From NCBI GenBank assembly GCA_019241525.1, contig JAFAWY010000060.1, positions 1-64,000 on the forward strand: a DNA stretch of 64,000 nucleotides, written 5' to 3'. Made by a program: the position numbers and the translations under genes. A model generated the notes under the pieces. It saw only the letters and a program-made list of their open reading frames with translations, ran no database searches and had not been told where the DNA came from. The DNA is from Pseudonocardiales bacterium. GTDB taxonomy: Bacteria; Actinomycetota; Actinomycetes; Mycobacteriales; Pseudonocardiaceae. Shown one piece after another: positions 28,223-37,300 of the stretch. Positions within the stretch are counted from its first letter, which is position 1. Each line of letters starts with the position of its first letter.

Positions 28223-29197
28223 ATGACCACGCTGTTTGTCGCCACGACAGGTGGGCACCTGACGCAGCTCGACAGCTTGGCGAGCCGCATCCCGACCAAC
28301 GGCGCTGCGGTGTGGATCACCCATGCCAACGAGCAGAGCCGCTCACTGCTGGTGGATCGGGACGTGGAGTTCGTGCCCTACGTGGGGGTGCGCAGCGTGC
28401 CGGATGTGCTGCGATGCATTCCCAACGCACGCCGGTTGCTGGCCAGCCGAAAGGTGACCAGAGCGGTGTCGACAGGGTCGGGGATCGCGTTGGGGTACCT
28501 GCCCTACCTGGCCGCCCACGGCGTGGAGTGCCATTACATCGAAAGCGCGACGCGCGTCAGCGGGCCATCGGTGACCGGACGGGTCCTGCAGTGGATCCCT
28601 AAAGTCCGTACTTACACCCAGTACCAGAGCTGGGCAGATGAGCGCTGGCGGTATGCCGGCAGCGTGTTTGACGGCTATGAATCCGCTGCCGTAGCGCGGG
28701 AACCTGACGCCGTGGTCCGGGTCGTGGTGACGGTGGGCGCGGCGACTGAGTACCCGTTCCGCCGGTTGATCGAGCACCTGGTGCCGCTGCTGGCCCCGGA
28801 AGGCGAATTGGCGCGGACAATTGGGCTTCCGGTAGAGGTGCTGTGGCAGACCGCGGACACCCCGGTAGATGATCTGCCCATTGAGGCGATGCCAGCGCTC
28901 CCGGCAGCTGAGTTGGGTGCTGCACAGGCCAAGGCAGACATCGTCATCAGCCACGCCGGCACCGGTTCGGCGCTGGCCGCGCTCAACGCTGGGCGCTACC
29001 CGATCCTGGCTGTCCGGGATCCGGCCCGAGGTGAGCAGGTGGACGACCACCAGCACCAGCTGGCTACGGAGCTGGCCCGACGAGGCCTGGCCATGCACCG
29101 CGACGCCCAAGCCATCACCGTCGAGGACATGCTGGAGGTCCTGGGTATGTCGGTGCAACGCGCGGAATCACCTCCGCCGTTTGCGTTGCATTCCTAG
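28223..29197 (+). CDS. glycosyltransferase with fused Alg14-like and Alg13-like halves
   Basis: A 324-residue protein. The N-terminus LFVATTGGHLTQLDSLASRI is the Alg14/EpsF-type acceptor domain. The C-terminal half has DIVISHAGTGSALAALNAGRYPI and DDHQHQLATEL, the Alg13/MurG-type UDP-sugar-binding domain with its H-A-G-T-G loop. It probably transfers a UDP-linked HexNAc to a lipid-linked sugar on the cytoplasmic face. It is divergent from the FemAB-like gene, and the two may share a control region at 28057-28222. Confidence 0.88.
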   Translation: MTTLFVATTGGHLTQLDSLASRIPTNGAAVWITHANEQSRSLLVDRDVEFVPYVGVRSVPDVLRCIPNARRLLASRKVTRAVSTGSGIALGYLPYLAAHGVECHYIESATRVSGPSVTGRVLQWIPKVRTYTQYQSWADERWRYAGSVFDGYESAAVAREPDAVVRVVVTVGAATEYPFRRLIEHLVPLLAPEGELARTIGLPVEVLWQTADTPVDDLPIEAMPALPAAELGAAQAKADIVISHAGTGSALAALNAGRYPILAVRDPARGEQVDDHQHQLATELARRGLAMHRDAQAITVEDMLEVLGMSVQRAESPPPFALHS

Positions 29198-29736
29198 TGC
29201 CGAGCCGTGCGCGTACCGCCATGCTGAGGCAAAGCCACTGTGCAGGTCGCAAGCGTTGCCATTCATAGGTGATCTTTTCGAACGAGCAATCTGTCACGGT
29301 GTGGCAGGATCCTAATAGGGCGCTGACAATGTACAAAGACGGCCTTGCAAGCAATTCTGGGAATCGCCGCGTCAGCCAGTCTAGATCTTACCGTCCGGCG
29401 CTATCTGCTTACTGACTGTCCCAGACACGCTCTTCGATGGCGATCGGCTCCCTAACCTTGTAAAGCTAATTGTTCCAATGAATGTCACTATATGAATTGA
29501 TTCTGCTCCGTATTGTGACAGTCGCGAATTTCGTAACATTCTTGTTAGGGCCACCGATTCTCCGATAGGACCACTCCATGGGTGGCCAACCAGAGGTCAA
29601 TGGCGTCACTTTGGGTCACCTTTGTATGGCGGTGTGAAGGTGGGGCAGTAGATCGTGATCTTGGCGCGGTCACCAGGGAGACAAGGCGCACTTCGGTCAG
29701 TCGGACAGGCAACGAGGTCGGGGCGGTGACACGCTA
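29198..29736. other. control region upstream of the sigma-factor operon
   Basis: About 540 bases without a gene. The right part (about 29495-29690) is repeated, with decay, at 35759-35935, and a short piece recurs at 37301-37353. See the repeat entries. Confidence 0.5.
29495..29690 (+). repeat. upstream element, copy A (before the sigma-factor gene)
   Basis: This stretch includes TAGGACCACTCCATGGGTG and then GGCGTCACTTTGGGTCACCT, followed by a GATCGTGATCTTGG-like block. The same order of blocks occurs at 35759-35935 (copy B), and the first block recurs at 37301-37353 (copy C). It lies immediately before the 161-residue gene and the sigma gene, so it may carry their promoter. Confidence 0.7.
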
Positions 29737-30222
29737 GTGCGCGCCCTGCGGCAGTGCGCTGACCTCGCTGCGGCTGCCGGGAACGCCAGTCCGATCAGCA
29801 AGGTCGCTGACCTCGCCGTCATTTGGCAAGACGGTGCCCCGTTCGATGCGCTAGGCGCGATAGACAAGGATGTCACTAGCTTTCCAGCGGCCTCGAACGT
29901 GTCAGCTGAGCAGCATGTTGAGCTGATGCTGATCTTGGGGGTGAACCCCGGGCCCTTCCGGGACGTGGCTCCCGCAATGATCTGGACTTTGGACTGCCTG
30001 CGGTTGGCCGACGATGTGTACCCGGTCCGACCCGACCGTGAGTGGCTGCGCGGTCATACAGCTCCAAACCGCAGGAAAGAGTTCGAGAACCGCTCCCGCC
30101 AGGCTTCCACCGACTCAGCACCTGCCAACCCAGCGGGATGGACCACGCAGAGGATCCAGCCTGAACAACCGGCGAAATATGCCGATCCTCAAGTTGACCA
30201 AAGAATGGAGCTTGGCCGATGA
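29737..30222 (+). CDS. hypothetical protein coupled to the sigma factor
   Basis: A 161-residue frame with no family I recognise. It has no membrane segment or signal peptide. The middle is moderately hydrophobic (VELMLILGVNPGPF, APAMIWTLDCL) and the C-terminus is polar. Its stop overlaps the sigma-factor start in an ATGA arrangement, which suggests a real, coupled gene. The gene is missing from the decayed duplicate of this locus near 36 kb. It could be a regulator of the sigma factor or a relic; the sequence does not decide. Confidence 0.4.
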   Translation: MRALRQCADLAAAAGNASPISKVADLAVIWQDGAPFDALGAIDKDVTSFPAASNVSAEQHVELMLILGVNPGPFRDVAPAMIWTLDCLRLADDVYPVRPDREWLRGHTAPNRRKEFENRSRQASTDSAPANPAGWTTQRIQPEQPAKYADPQVDQRMELGR

Positions 30223-30962
30223 GGGGAACTAACGCGGTCAGTAACGGCATAGCTACCAGCGCCGAACCGGAGTTTCCCGATTACCGCCGCGCCTCGCCTC
30301 CGGAAGCTGGCGGCATGGCACCTGGGGAACTCGCCGAGGCAATGCAATCGCGGCTGTCCAGTCGGGACGAGGCAGAAGCGACACTAAACCATCTCGTGGC
30401 ACAAGCCACTCGCGGCGACCAGCGAGCCACCCACGAATTACTGGCGACGGTGCGCGCCATGGTTTTGCCCTATTGCCGGTCTCGGTTGGGCCGTCAACAG
30501 AGCATCGTCGGCTCAGCGGAGGATGTGGCGCAAGACGTATGTTTGGCCGTGCTCACCGCGTTGGATCGATACCAGGTCAGAGGGCTGTCGTTTAGAGCGT
30601 TTGTCTACGGCATTGCTGCACATAAGGTGATCGATTCGTTCCGAGCGGCAGTGCGGGACAGGTCTCAGCTGATGGCCGACGTCGATGACACTGTGGCCGA
30701 CCACGACGGCCCTGAAGAGCGGGTGCTGCAAGCCGAGCAATCAGAGCGGTTGGGTCGGCTGCTCGATGTGCTCTCGGATCGACAGCGCGAGACTCTCGTG
30801 CTTCGCGTAGGGATGGGGCTGAGCGCGGTGGAAACCGCCGCGGTAGTCCAATCCACCCCAGGCGCGGTCCGAGTGCTCCAGCACCGCGCACTGGTCCGTT
30901 TGCGTCACGCGCTGATGAACAACGAATTGGGTGGGGCCGACAGTGCGGCAGCAGCGGGGTGA
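30219..30962 (+). CDS. ECF-type sigma factor, SigD/ShbA-like
   Basis: A 247-residue sigma-70 family protein. Region 2 includes EDVAQDVCLAVLTALDRYQ and FRAFVYGIAAHKVIDSFRAA, whose helices contact core polymerase and the -10 element. Region 4 includes LSDRQRETLVLRVGMGLSAVETA and STPGAVRVLQHRALVRLR, the -35-binding helix-turn-helix. The wording closely matches the SigD/ShbA group of actinobacterial sigma factors. About 55 N-terminal residues have no motif, so a later start is possible. No anti-sigma gene follows, unlike the usual sigD arrangement. A second, broken copy lies at 36060-36480. Confidence 0.9.
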   Translation: MRGTNAVSNGIATSAEPEFPDYRRASPPEAGGMAPGELAEAMQSRLSSRDEAEATLNHLVAQATRGDQRATHELLATVRAMVLPYCRSRLGRQQSIVGSAEDVAQDVCLAVLTALDRYQVRGLSFRAFVYGIAAHKVIDSFRAAVRDRSQLMADVDDTVADHDGPEERVLQAEQSERLGRLLDVLSDRQRETLVLRVGMGLSAVETAAVVQSTPGAVRVLQHRALVRLRHALMNNELGGADSAAAAG

Positions 30963-31325
30963 ACCGCCTACCTCGCAGACAGCACGGTCTCCGTCTATAG
31001 ACAATGGTTACAACCCTCCTGATGAGGTCCTGAACCTCGAAGTCAGAGCATGTCGGCACCGACGAATTACCTCTTGGAGTTGCTGCAGCAGATGCGTGGA
31101 CGGTCGTAGATGCACGCGAGGAGGCAGGGAGCCCCGTATCGCTGTGCACGCGTGGCCCGCCGGGTTACGAGCGCATCCAAGGCGTTACAGCACTAGGTGC
31201 GTAGGGCGGGACATCGATACTGGTTATCGGCGGGATCACCGACAGTGATGCGGACCAAATCGGCTTCCGGCAGTCCAGGTGGGCAACCCAGGCCTCTATG
31301 GAGAAAGCTAAACCCGGAGGTGACA
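30963..31325. other. intergenic stretch between sigma factor and rmlD
   Basis: About 360 bases with no supportable gene. It ends with GGAGG five bases before the rmlD start. In the decayed duplicate this stretch and the first half of rmlD are deleted. Confidence 0.45.
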
Positions 31326-32189
31326 GTGCGAGCGGCGATTCTCGGTGCCGGCGGTCAGCTCGGCCGCGCGTTATCGCTTTGCCTCCCTGGAGCAGTTTTG
31401 CTGCATCTCTCAGACGTCGACATCGCTGATGTGGCGGCTACCTCCCGGTTCAACTGGTCGCAATTCGATCTAGTCATCAACACGGCTGCCTACACGGCGG
31501 TTGACAAGGCGGAGACACCGGAGGGACGCATAGCCGCTTGGCAGGTCAATGCTGTTGGTGTGGCAAATCTGGTGCGAGCGGTGCGTGACCGTAACCTCAC
31601 CTTCGTGCACATCTCCAGTGAGTATGTCTTCGACGGTCGTGCTCTAGGACCCATTCCTGAGGATGCGCCCTTTTCTCCACTAAGCGCCTACGGAGCGTCG
31701 AAAGCAGCTGGTGACGTCGCCGCCACGCTCTGCGCGTCCTACTACATCGTCCGGACCACCTGGGTGATCGGTGAGGGAGCCAACTTCGTTCGCACCATGC
31801 TCGACCTTGCGGCAGGAGGAGCTACTCCTACTGTGGTTGCCGACCAGGTCGGCCGCCCGACTTTCGCTGAAGATTTAGCCTCGGGGATCATCGCCCTCAC
31901 GACTTCACATCCGGAATTCGGCACATACAACATTACGAACACCGGCGATCCGGCATCGTGGGCAGACGTCGCGCGGGCCACCTTCGAGTTGGCGGGTCGA
32001 TCACCAGACGATGTCGCCGACACCACAACCGCCGCCTACTTTGCGGCCCGACCGGATGCCGCGCGCAGGCCGCTCAACAGTCTCCTCGACCTCCGCAAGG
32101 CCGCCGAGGCTGGGGTGCATCTTCCGCCATGGCGAGAAAGCTTGGCCGCCTACGTCAGAAAGAAGCGTTCGGCAGGGGATGCAGGATGA
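31326..32189 (+). CDS. rmlD: dTDP-4-dehydrorhamnose reductase
   Basis: About 287 residues of the RmlD/SDR fold. The NADPH loop AAILGAGGQLGRAL is at the start, NTAAYTAVDKAE is the family signature, ISSEYVFDG holds the catalytic serine region, and YGASKAAGD is the Y-x3-K pair. RPLNSLLDLRKA ends the substrate domain. It makes dTDP-L-rhamnose, the last step of the Rml pathway; rmlA, rmlB and rmlC are not in the window. GTG 31326 has GGAGG 5 bases upstream and is preferred over the open frame from 31197. Its C-terminal half is duplicated as a relic at 36483-36875. Confidence 0.92.
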   Translation: MRAAILGAGGQLGRALSLCLPGAVLLHLSDVDIADVAATSRFNWSQFDLVINTAAYTAVDKAETPEGRIAAWQVNAVGVANLVRAVRDRNLTFVHISSEYVFDGRALGPIPEDAPFSPLSAYGASKAAGDVAATLCASYYIVRTTWVIGEGANFVRTMLDLAAGGATPTVVADQVGRPTFAEDLASGIIALTTSHPEFGTYNITNTGDPASWADVARATFELAGRSPDDVADTTTAAYFAARPDAARRPLNSLLDLRKAAEAGVHLPPWRESLAAYVRKKRSAGDAG

Positions 32190-32808
32190 TCAGTGCCTCG
32201 CATCACCTCGGGGGTCAAGCGGATCTCGAAATGATCTACTTGCCTAAGCGACAGCGATGAGAGCCAGGCCAGGTCGCGAAAATGGTCTATTTGCCAAATG
32301 TGGGCATGCGCTACGGGGACATCGAAACTGTACCTAGGGCTTTGCTCATGATTGGGTCATCGATGTGATTCGTAGTCTTGTTCAGGGTCGTAGTGTCGCT
32401 CGGCATCTGCGTGTAGGTATATCCAAATACGGGCGGCCGCTAGAGTATAAGCCTGCCCATCGCAAGGCCGTCGAAGCTGAGACTGTCTCGTAAAGGGCGA
32501 GTCTTAGTCCGGTGCTTCTTGCCGGCGACGACGAAGCAAGCGCATGCGAGAGGAAAGCCAACTGCGAGATTTTGGACGTTAAATGCGCTTTGTCCGTTTA
32601 CTGCACACGTTTGGTGCGCTTAGCGTGTCTGTTTGGGCATGCATGCGTAATACATCACGGACAAAATGGTCTCTGATGTCCAGAGAGTTAACGATTACGA
32701 CGGAAGAACCGATACATGAACGACGCTGACCGTGTCAGACCGCAGATGTAGAGATCTCATTGGCTGTAGAGATCTCAACGGATTTCAGCACCGAGAGGAC
32801 TGCGTATC
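32190..32808. other. long intergenic stretch, no gene recognised
   Basis: About 620 bases. Two related short runs, near 32233 and 32283 (ATGATCTACTTGCC and ATGGTCTATTTGCC), may be remains of mobile DNA. No gene can be supported. Confidence 0.4.
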
Positions 32809-34185
32809 GTGTATGCGACCGTGGATGCTGCTTACCGGTTTCTGTACGCCAACGCTGAACTCGGAAAGCTTTGCACTCAAGCAGTAAGTGCGCTATCCGC
32901 AGATGAGGCCGTGCGCGCGGCCCTGCTTTGCCACCTTGCGGCGCCGAGCACCCCCGCACAGCAGCTTGCCAGCGCCAGCGGGACCGATCTGGATGCCGTG
33001 CGAGCCACCTACCACCACTGCCGAACGAGTCAGCTCGTTTCGCAGCTCATCGGATCGTCGTTTTATCCACACCGGCTCCGCTGCGCCTTTGCTGCTGCAA
33101 CCGTACAGGAATGGCAGCGAGTCCCAGACCGGCCCATGCGGATACAAGCCCGCGAACCCGTGCTCTCCGAAACGGTCGAGATCCACCCAACCCGCGGCAC
33201 TTGCAACTACCGCTGCGCAATGTGCCTCTGGTCGGACCAGAAAATCCTGACGTATGCGACCAAGCAGTTGGACAGCGCGGGGTTGATGACGGGTTCGGAG
33301 TGGTGCCGGGTGCTGGCTGAGCTGCACGATCAAGGTGTGCGGCGCCTCGTCGTCTCAGGCGGTGGAGAGGCATTGCTCAACCCGCAGTTGCCGGCGATCA
33401 TCACCTTGGCAGCTGATCTGGGTCTCCAGATCCATATCTACACCACCGGGTTTAACATCCGGCCTGGCACGGCATTATTCTCGGCGCTCCTGCGCACGAA
33501 TCGTATTCGGTTGAGCATCCACTCGCCCGAACCCGCCACCTACGACTGCATCGCAGGCACCCGACCACGACAGCAAGCGCTCATGCGCGTCAGACGCAAC
33601 CTTGCGGCGATCCTTGCCGAACGTGGCGAATCACTTAAGGTCGGAATCGGTTTCGTCATCCAGTCGTGCAACTATCAACAGCTTGAGATGATGGTCGACT
33701 TTGCTGAAGATGCTGGCGCGGACTGGCTTGACCTTCGCAAGGATGAAGTTGAGGTCACCGAGGGGCTCAGCGGCGACCAGGTCGCGACGGTGCGCGATCA
33801 GTTGCACCGCATCCGACTGAGGCCACCGGCACGTACACGCATAGACATCGGCGACGAACTCGTGGCTATCGCCAATGGCCAGACACTCGACCGCACCCGC
33901 TCCACAGAATGCCTCGCCCGATACTTCCGGCCTACCATCGGCGCCTACGGGCACCTCACGCCGTGCGACCTAAAGGCTGAACCCCGATTCTCTGATACCG
34001 GGTTCAATCTAGGCTCGGTGAAGAAATCCAAAATTATAGACGTGGTCTCGGCATCATCCGGGCGACGCATCCCCGACGAGTGCGCGCAATGCATGCCCAG
34101 CTCGCGCACTGGCAACTTGATTGTCCACAAACTTCTCACCGACCTGCAAACCGGTGTGGGCCTTGATGAACAACCGTTTGTCTAA
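32809..34185 (+). CDS. radical SAM enzyme with N-terminal helical domain and SPASM-like C-terminus
   Basis: A 458-residue protein. Residues 1 to about 110 form a helical domain resembling the N-terminal dimerisation/winged-helix part of some methyltransferases. The radical SAM cluster motif C-x3-C-x2-C is in TRGTCNYRCAMCLWSD near residues 130-145. SGGGEALLNP is the SAM-binding G-G-E motif, and RLSIHSPEP and GFVIQSCNY are further barrel motifs. C-terminal cysteines (CLARYF, TPCDLK, CAQCMPS) could bind an auxiliary iron-sulfur cluster. Substrate unknown. Neighbours rmlD and gmd suggest sugar chemistry, but peptide modification is equally possible. No precursor peptide was recognised nearby. Confidence 0.85.
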   Translation: MYATVDAAYRFLYANAELGKLCTQAVSALSADEAVRAALLCHLAAPSTPAQQLASASGTDLDAVRATYHHCRTSQLVSQLIGSSFYPHRLRCAFAAATVQEWQRVPDRPMRIQAREPVLSETVEIHPTRGTCNYRCAMCLWSDQKILTYATKQLDSAGLMTGSEWCRVLAELHDQGVRRLVVSGGGEALLNPQLPAIITLAADLGLQIHIYTTGFNIRPGTALFSALLRTNRIRLSIHSPEPATYDCIAGTRPRQQALMRVRRNLAAILAERGESLKVGIGFVIQSCNYQQLEMMVDFAEDAGADWLDLRKDEVEVTEGLSGDQVATVRDQLHRIRLRPPARTRIDIGDELVAIANGQTLDRTRSTECLARYFRPTIGAYGHLTPCDLKAEPRFSDTGFNLGSVKKSKIIDVVSASSGRRIPDECAQCMPSSRTGNLIVHKLLTDLQTGVGLDEQPFV

Positions 34186-34514
34186 TGCTCCTGTGCTGCA
34201 CCGACCACCATCCAAAAGAGCGAGGCCGTAGCCTATCAGCTTCTGATGCTGCTGCCTCCAACTGACCCGCTTCGGGCTGACCGGGCCATCTCAGACTAAT
34301 TCCGGCGCCGCATTACGGTCCCAGGACGGCACTCGCCGAGGTAGACAGGCGCTCAACCTAATCAAGTTCGTCTCTTACAGCGGCACATCACCCCGAGACA
34401 TGAAGCTGGTAATTGGCAACGGCGGAGATCGTGGTCGGTCGCTTTTCGCGTGCTCAGCTACCGAGGCGCCAACATGTTAGCCCCTCAGCGGGGCAGAATC
34501 CTATGTTCCCCGCT
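34186..34514. other. intergenic stretch between converging genes
   Basis: About 330 bases between the converging radical SAM gene and gmd. I found no gene and no convincing terminator hairpin with a T-run. Confidence 0.4.
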
Positions 34515-35528
34515 TCAGCGCAATTTGCTGCGCTCAAGCTCCAGGTCCGCGTCGACCATCATCTCAATTAGCTCACGGAAGCCGACTTTTGGTTTCCAGC
34601 CAAGCTCTTTCCAGGCGCGAGATGCATCCCCGACCAGCACATCGACCTCCGCGGGCCGAAAGAAACGCGGGTCTTGACGTACATAGGCTTGCCAATTCTC
34701 AATATTGATGCGACTAAAAGCAATGTCAAGCAGCTCCCAAATCGAGTGGGTCTCTCCGGTGGCAATAACGTAGTCGTGTAGCTCTTCTTGTTGGAGCATA
34801 AGCCACATCGCCTCGACGTAGTCACCTGCAAAACCCCAGTCGCGGCGGACATCGAGGTTGCCGAGCGCAACGTGGTCTTGTAACCCGAGGGCGATACGGG
34901 CCACGGCGTTACTCACTTTACGGGTGACGAACTCAAAGCCTCGTCGCGGACTCTCGTGGTTGAACAGAATTCCAGAACATGCCAAAGCGCCATATGATTC
35001 ACGGTAATTGATTGTAATGTAATGCCCGAATGTCTTGGCCACGCCGTACGGTGAACGAGGATGGAAGGCGGTCGTTTCGCTCTGTGGGGTCTCACGGACC
35101 TTGCCGAACATCTCGGAGCTTGACGCCTGGTAGAAGCGCACTTTAGACATGTCACCCTGGGTATGAATCCGAGCTGCCTCCAGCATGCGCAGCACGCCCA
35201 TCGCTGTGATCTCTCCGGTGAGCTCCGCCTGTTTCCAAGACAGGCCTACGAAACTGATTGCACCAAGGTTGTAGATCTCGTTCGGCTGGGCGATCTCCAT
35301 TGCCCCGATGAGACTGGATAAGTCACGAAGGTCGCCCTCAAGGAGCTGGATGGAAGGGATGATTTGTTCTACCATGGCGATCTTAGGATTACTCTGTCCT
35401 CGCACGAGGCCGAAGATTTCGTAACCCTTAGTGGCGAGTAACTGGCCAAGGTACAGACCGTCCTGGCCGGTGATGCCCGTGATCAAAGCCCGCTTGGCGG
35501 GGATGCATTGCTCAGACTGCGAATACAT
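34515..35528 (-). CDS. gmd: GDP-mannose 4,6-dehydratase
   Basis: A 337-residue protein of the extended SDR family. [19 protein letters not shown] is the NAD(P) loop in its Gmd form, [12 protein letters not shown] follows, SSSEMFG contains the catalytic acid/base region, YGVAKTFGH is the Y-x3-K pair, and [16 protein letters not shown] and [20 protein letters not shown] are Gmd signatures. It converts GDP-D-mannose to GDP-4-keto-6-deoxymannose, the precursor of GDP-fucose, GDP-rhamnose or GDP-perosamine. No partner reductase or aminotransferase is adjacent. Base composition is lower in GC than in the neighbouring operons, suggesting separate acquisition. Confidence 0.95.
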   Translation of the reverse strand: MYSQSEQCIPAKRALITGITGQDGLYLGQLLATKGYEIFGLVRGQSNPKIAMVEQIIPSIQLLEGDLRDLSSLIGAMEIAQPNEIYNLGAISFVGLSWKQAELTGEITAMGVLRMLEAARIHTQGDMSKVRFYQASSSEMFGKVRETPQSETTAFHPRSPYGVAKTFGHYITINYRESYGALACSGILFNHESPRRGFEFVTRKVSNAVARIALGLQDHVALGNLDVRRDWGFAGDYVEAMWLMLQQEELHDYVIATGETHSIWELLDIAFSRINIENWQAYVRQDPRFFRPAEVDVLVGDASRAWKELGWKPKVGFRELIEMMVDADLELERSKLR

Positions 35529-35758
35529 AGCTCATAGCATACTGCTTGCGTTGACCCGAGAGTGTTTCAAATCTTTGGCACTTTTGCATACTTGCGATAT
35601 TGTCCACGTGCATGTAAGGGGACAAGTGATCATAGAAGCCATGTCGATTCGCGGAGGCTCCGGTCGGCGGTGTCCGGGAGGTACGATCTGCTTACAGACG
35701 GTCCTGATCGCGTTACGCGCACTGCCCCTGCTACGTCGTAATGGTCACGGCGCGAACA

Positions 35759-35935
35759 GATCCTGCTGTATATCATGACAGTTGTCAACTTCATAACATC
35801 GTCCACATCCGCTCCGATCCGCCAGTAGGATGACTCAGCTGAATGACTGGTCGACGGCAATGACGTCGCTTTGGGTCACCTTTTTATAGCGGCGTGATAT
35901 GATGCGATGAATCGTGGATCTTGGGTGCGGTCATA
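35759..35935 (+). repeat. upstream element, copy B (before the broken sigma copy)
   Basis: This aligns with copy A: the TGACAGT and TAACAT blocks, then GACGTCGCTTTGGGTCACCT, TATAGCGGCGTGA, and GTGGATCTTGGGTGCGGTCA near 35930. Substitutions are frequent, but block order and spacing are kept. It leads into the sigma-factor relic as copy A leads into the intact gene. Confidence 0.7.
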
Positions 35936-36059
35936 TGAACGCGCTACCAGTGTCACTGCCGCGATTAACAATATGTTTACACGGCTCCTCGACGGCACCC
36001 GCGCCATGCTCTGGGGCGAGGACTATCGATGCTATGCTGAGCGCGTAAACGTATACCGA

Positions 36060-36482
36060 TCCGAGGTTACGGTGAATCGGCTCAGTCAGGATGTGGCGCA
36101 AGACGTTTGTTTGGCCGTGCTGACCGCGCTGGACCGTTACCAGCTCTCAAGGGCCTGTCGTTCACAGCGTTCGTTTGTGGCATTGGCTGCGCGGGAACGT
36201 GTAGTGGACGAACTGTGCCGGCATAAGGTAATGAAATCTTTCCGGTCTGCGGTGCGCGATCGGTCCTGCCAGTGGTGCGGCGAGCTGAGCAATCCGAACG
36301 GATGGGCAGGCTGCTGGCCGTATTGTCTGATCGGCAGCGCGAGACTCTGGTGCTCCGTGGAGATAGGATTGAGCGCTGCGGAAAACGCCGAGGTTGTCCA
36401 ATCCGTCTCGGTGCGGTACTAGTTCTCTAACGCCGCGTACTCGCTCGTCTGCGCGATGCGCTAATGAGTGACGAGTTAAGTG
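36060..36482 (+). pseudogene. broken duplicate of the SigD/ShbA-like sigma factor
   Basis: SQDVAQDVCLAVLTALDRYQ matches region 2 of the sigma factor at 30219-30962 almost exactly. The following segment carries an insertion, so the helix around the HKV motif is disrupted. Downstream, in shifted frames, DRQRETLVL and LSAAENAEVVQS match region 4, and LRDALMSDEL matches the C-terminus. Most of the N-terminal third is missing. Frameshifts and an internal stop make it non-functional. Confidence 0.85.
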
Positions 36483-36875
36483 ACCGCGATTTCGTTCGTA
36501 CCAGGCTGGGCTCGGTCGCGGGCGGAGCTACTTCCTCCTGTGGTTGCTGACCAGATCGGCCGAGCGACTTCCGCTAAAGATTTGGCTTCGGGAATCATCG
36601 TCCTTACCACCACAGGAGCTGAATTCGGCACTCACAACATCACCAACAGTGATGATCCGGCATCGTGGGTGGATGTCGCGACTACCTTTGAGTTGGCGGC
36701 TCGGTCGCAACACGATGTCGCCGACACCACAACCGCCGCGTACTTCGCGGCCCGATCGGATGCCGCGCGCAGGCCGCTGAACAGTGTCCTCCGCCTCCGC
36801 AAGGCCGACGCTGGGGTGTACCTACCGCCATGACGCGAGAGCTTGGCCGCCTACGTCAGAAGGGAACTTTCTGCT
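36483..36875 (+). pseudogene. rmlD: broken duplicate of the C-terminal half of rmlD
   Basis: VVADQIGRATSAKDLASGII, NITNSDDPASWVDV and TAAYFAARSDAARRPLNSVL are close copies of the matching parts of rmlD at 31326-32189. The N-terminal NADPH-binding half is absent: the sequence joins directly to the end of the sigma relic near 36483. An early stop (TGA near 36832) falls within the region matching the rmlD C-terminal helix, and matching sequence continues to about 36875. Confidence 0.85.
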
Positions 36876-36888
36876 GATCTCCCAGCGC

Positions 36889-37098
36889 TTAGGTCTTGCT
36901 GCGTTTGCGCCACCTGCGTGCTCTTGGTAGCGGTTTGGAGCAGTCATGTGGCCCAGTTTCCGCCGGTGGCTTGGGTTCCAACCGCCTCGGGTGCTGGTGG
37001 TTACGCAGCCTGATCACCCGGGCCACGATCAGGGCCATCACGACCGACAGCAGGATCCAGGTGAGGATCACGATCCCGACCACCGCGGTAGTGCCCAT
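36889..37098 (-). CDS. small single-span membrane protein
   Basis: A 69-residue frame. The N-terminus TAVVGIVILTWILLSVVMAL, continuing with IVARVIRLR, is a clear single transmembrane helix with a positive inner edge. A basic, Pro-rich cytoplasmic tail follows. GGGAG lies 5 bases before the ATG, which supports translation. Similar tiny one-helix proteins are common in actinobacteria without known function. It lies between the decayed duplicate and a priming transferase on the other strand. Confidence 0.5.
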   Translation of the reverse strand: MGTTAVVGIVILTWILLSVVMALIVARVIRLRNHQHPRRLEPKPPAETGPHDCSKPLPRARRWRKRSKT

Positions 37099-37300
37099 CC
37101 CAGCTCCCAGCGGAATAACGTGCCGACGATCGCTGCACGTCTGGGCAGCTGCGACCCTAGGTTATTGTACGCTCTACGTAGGCTCGGTATCACGCTGGGT
37201 GCAGTGCACTAAGTCAATTTCTTTCGGACTATTTGGGTCGTGCTTATGCGCCGACTGAGCTTGTACCCGTAACGGAGCCAGCTTTCACTGCGACTTCACC

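Noticed and set aside
26977-28329. Full-length 450-residue version of the FemAB-like protein
   Set aside because: The extra N-terminus would overlap the divergent glycosyltransferase start by about 100 bases and has no motif.
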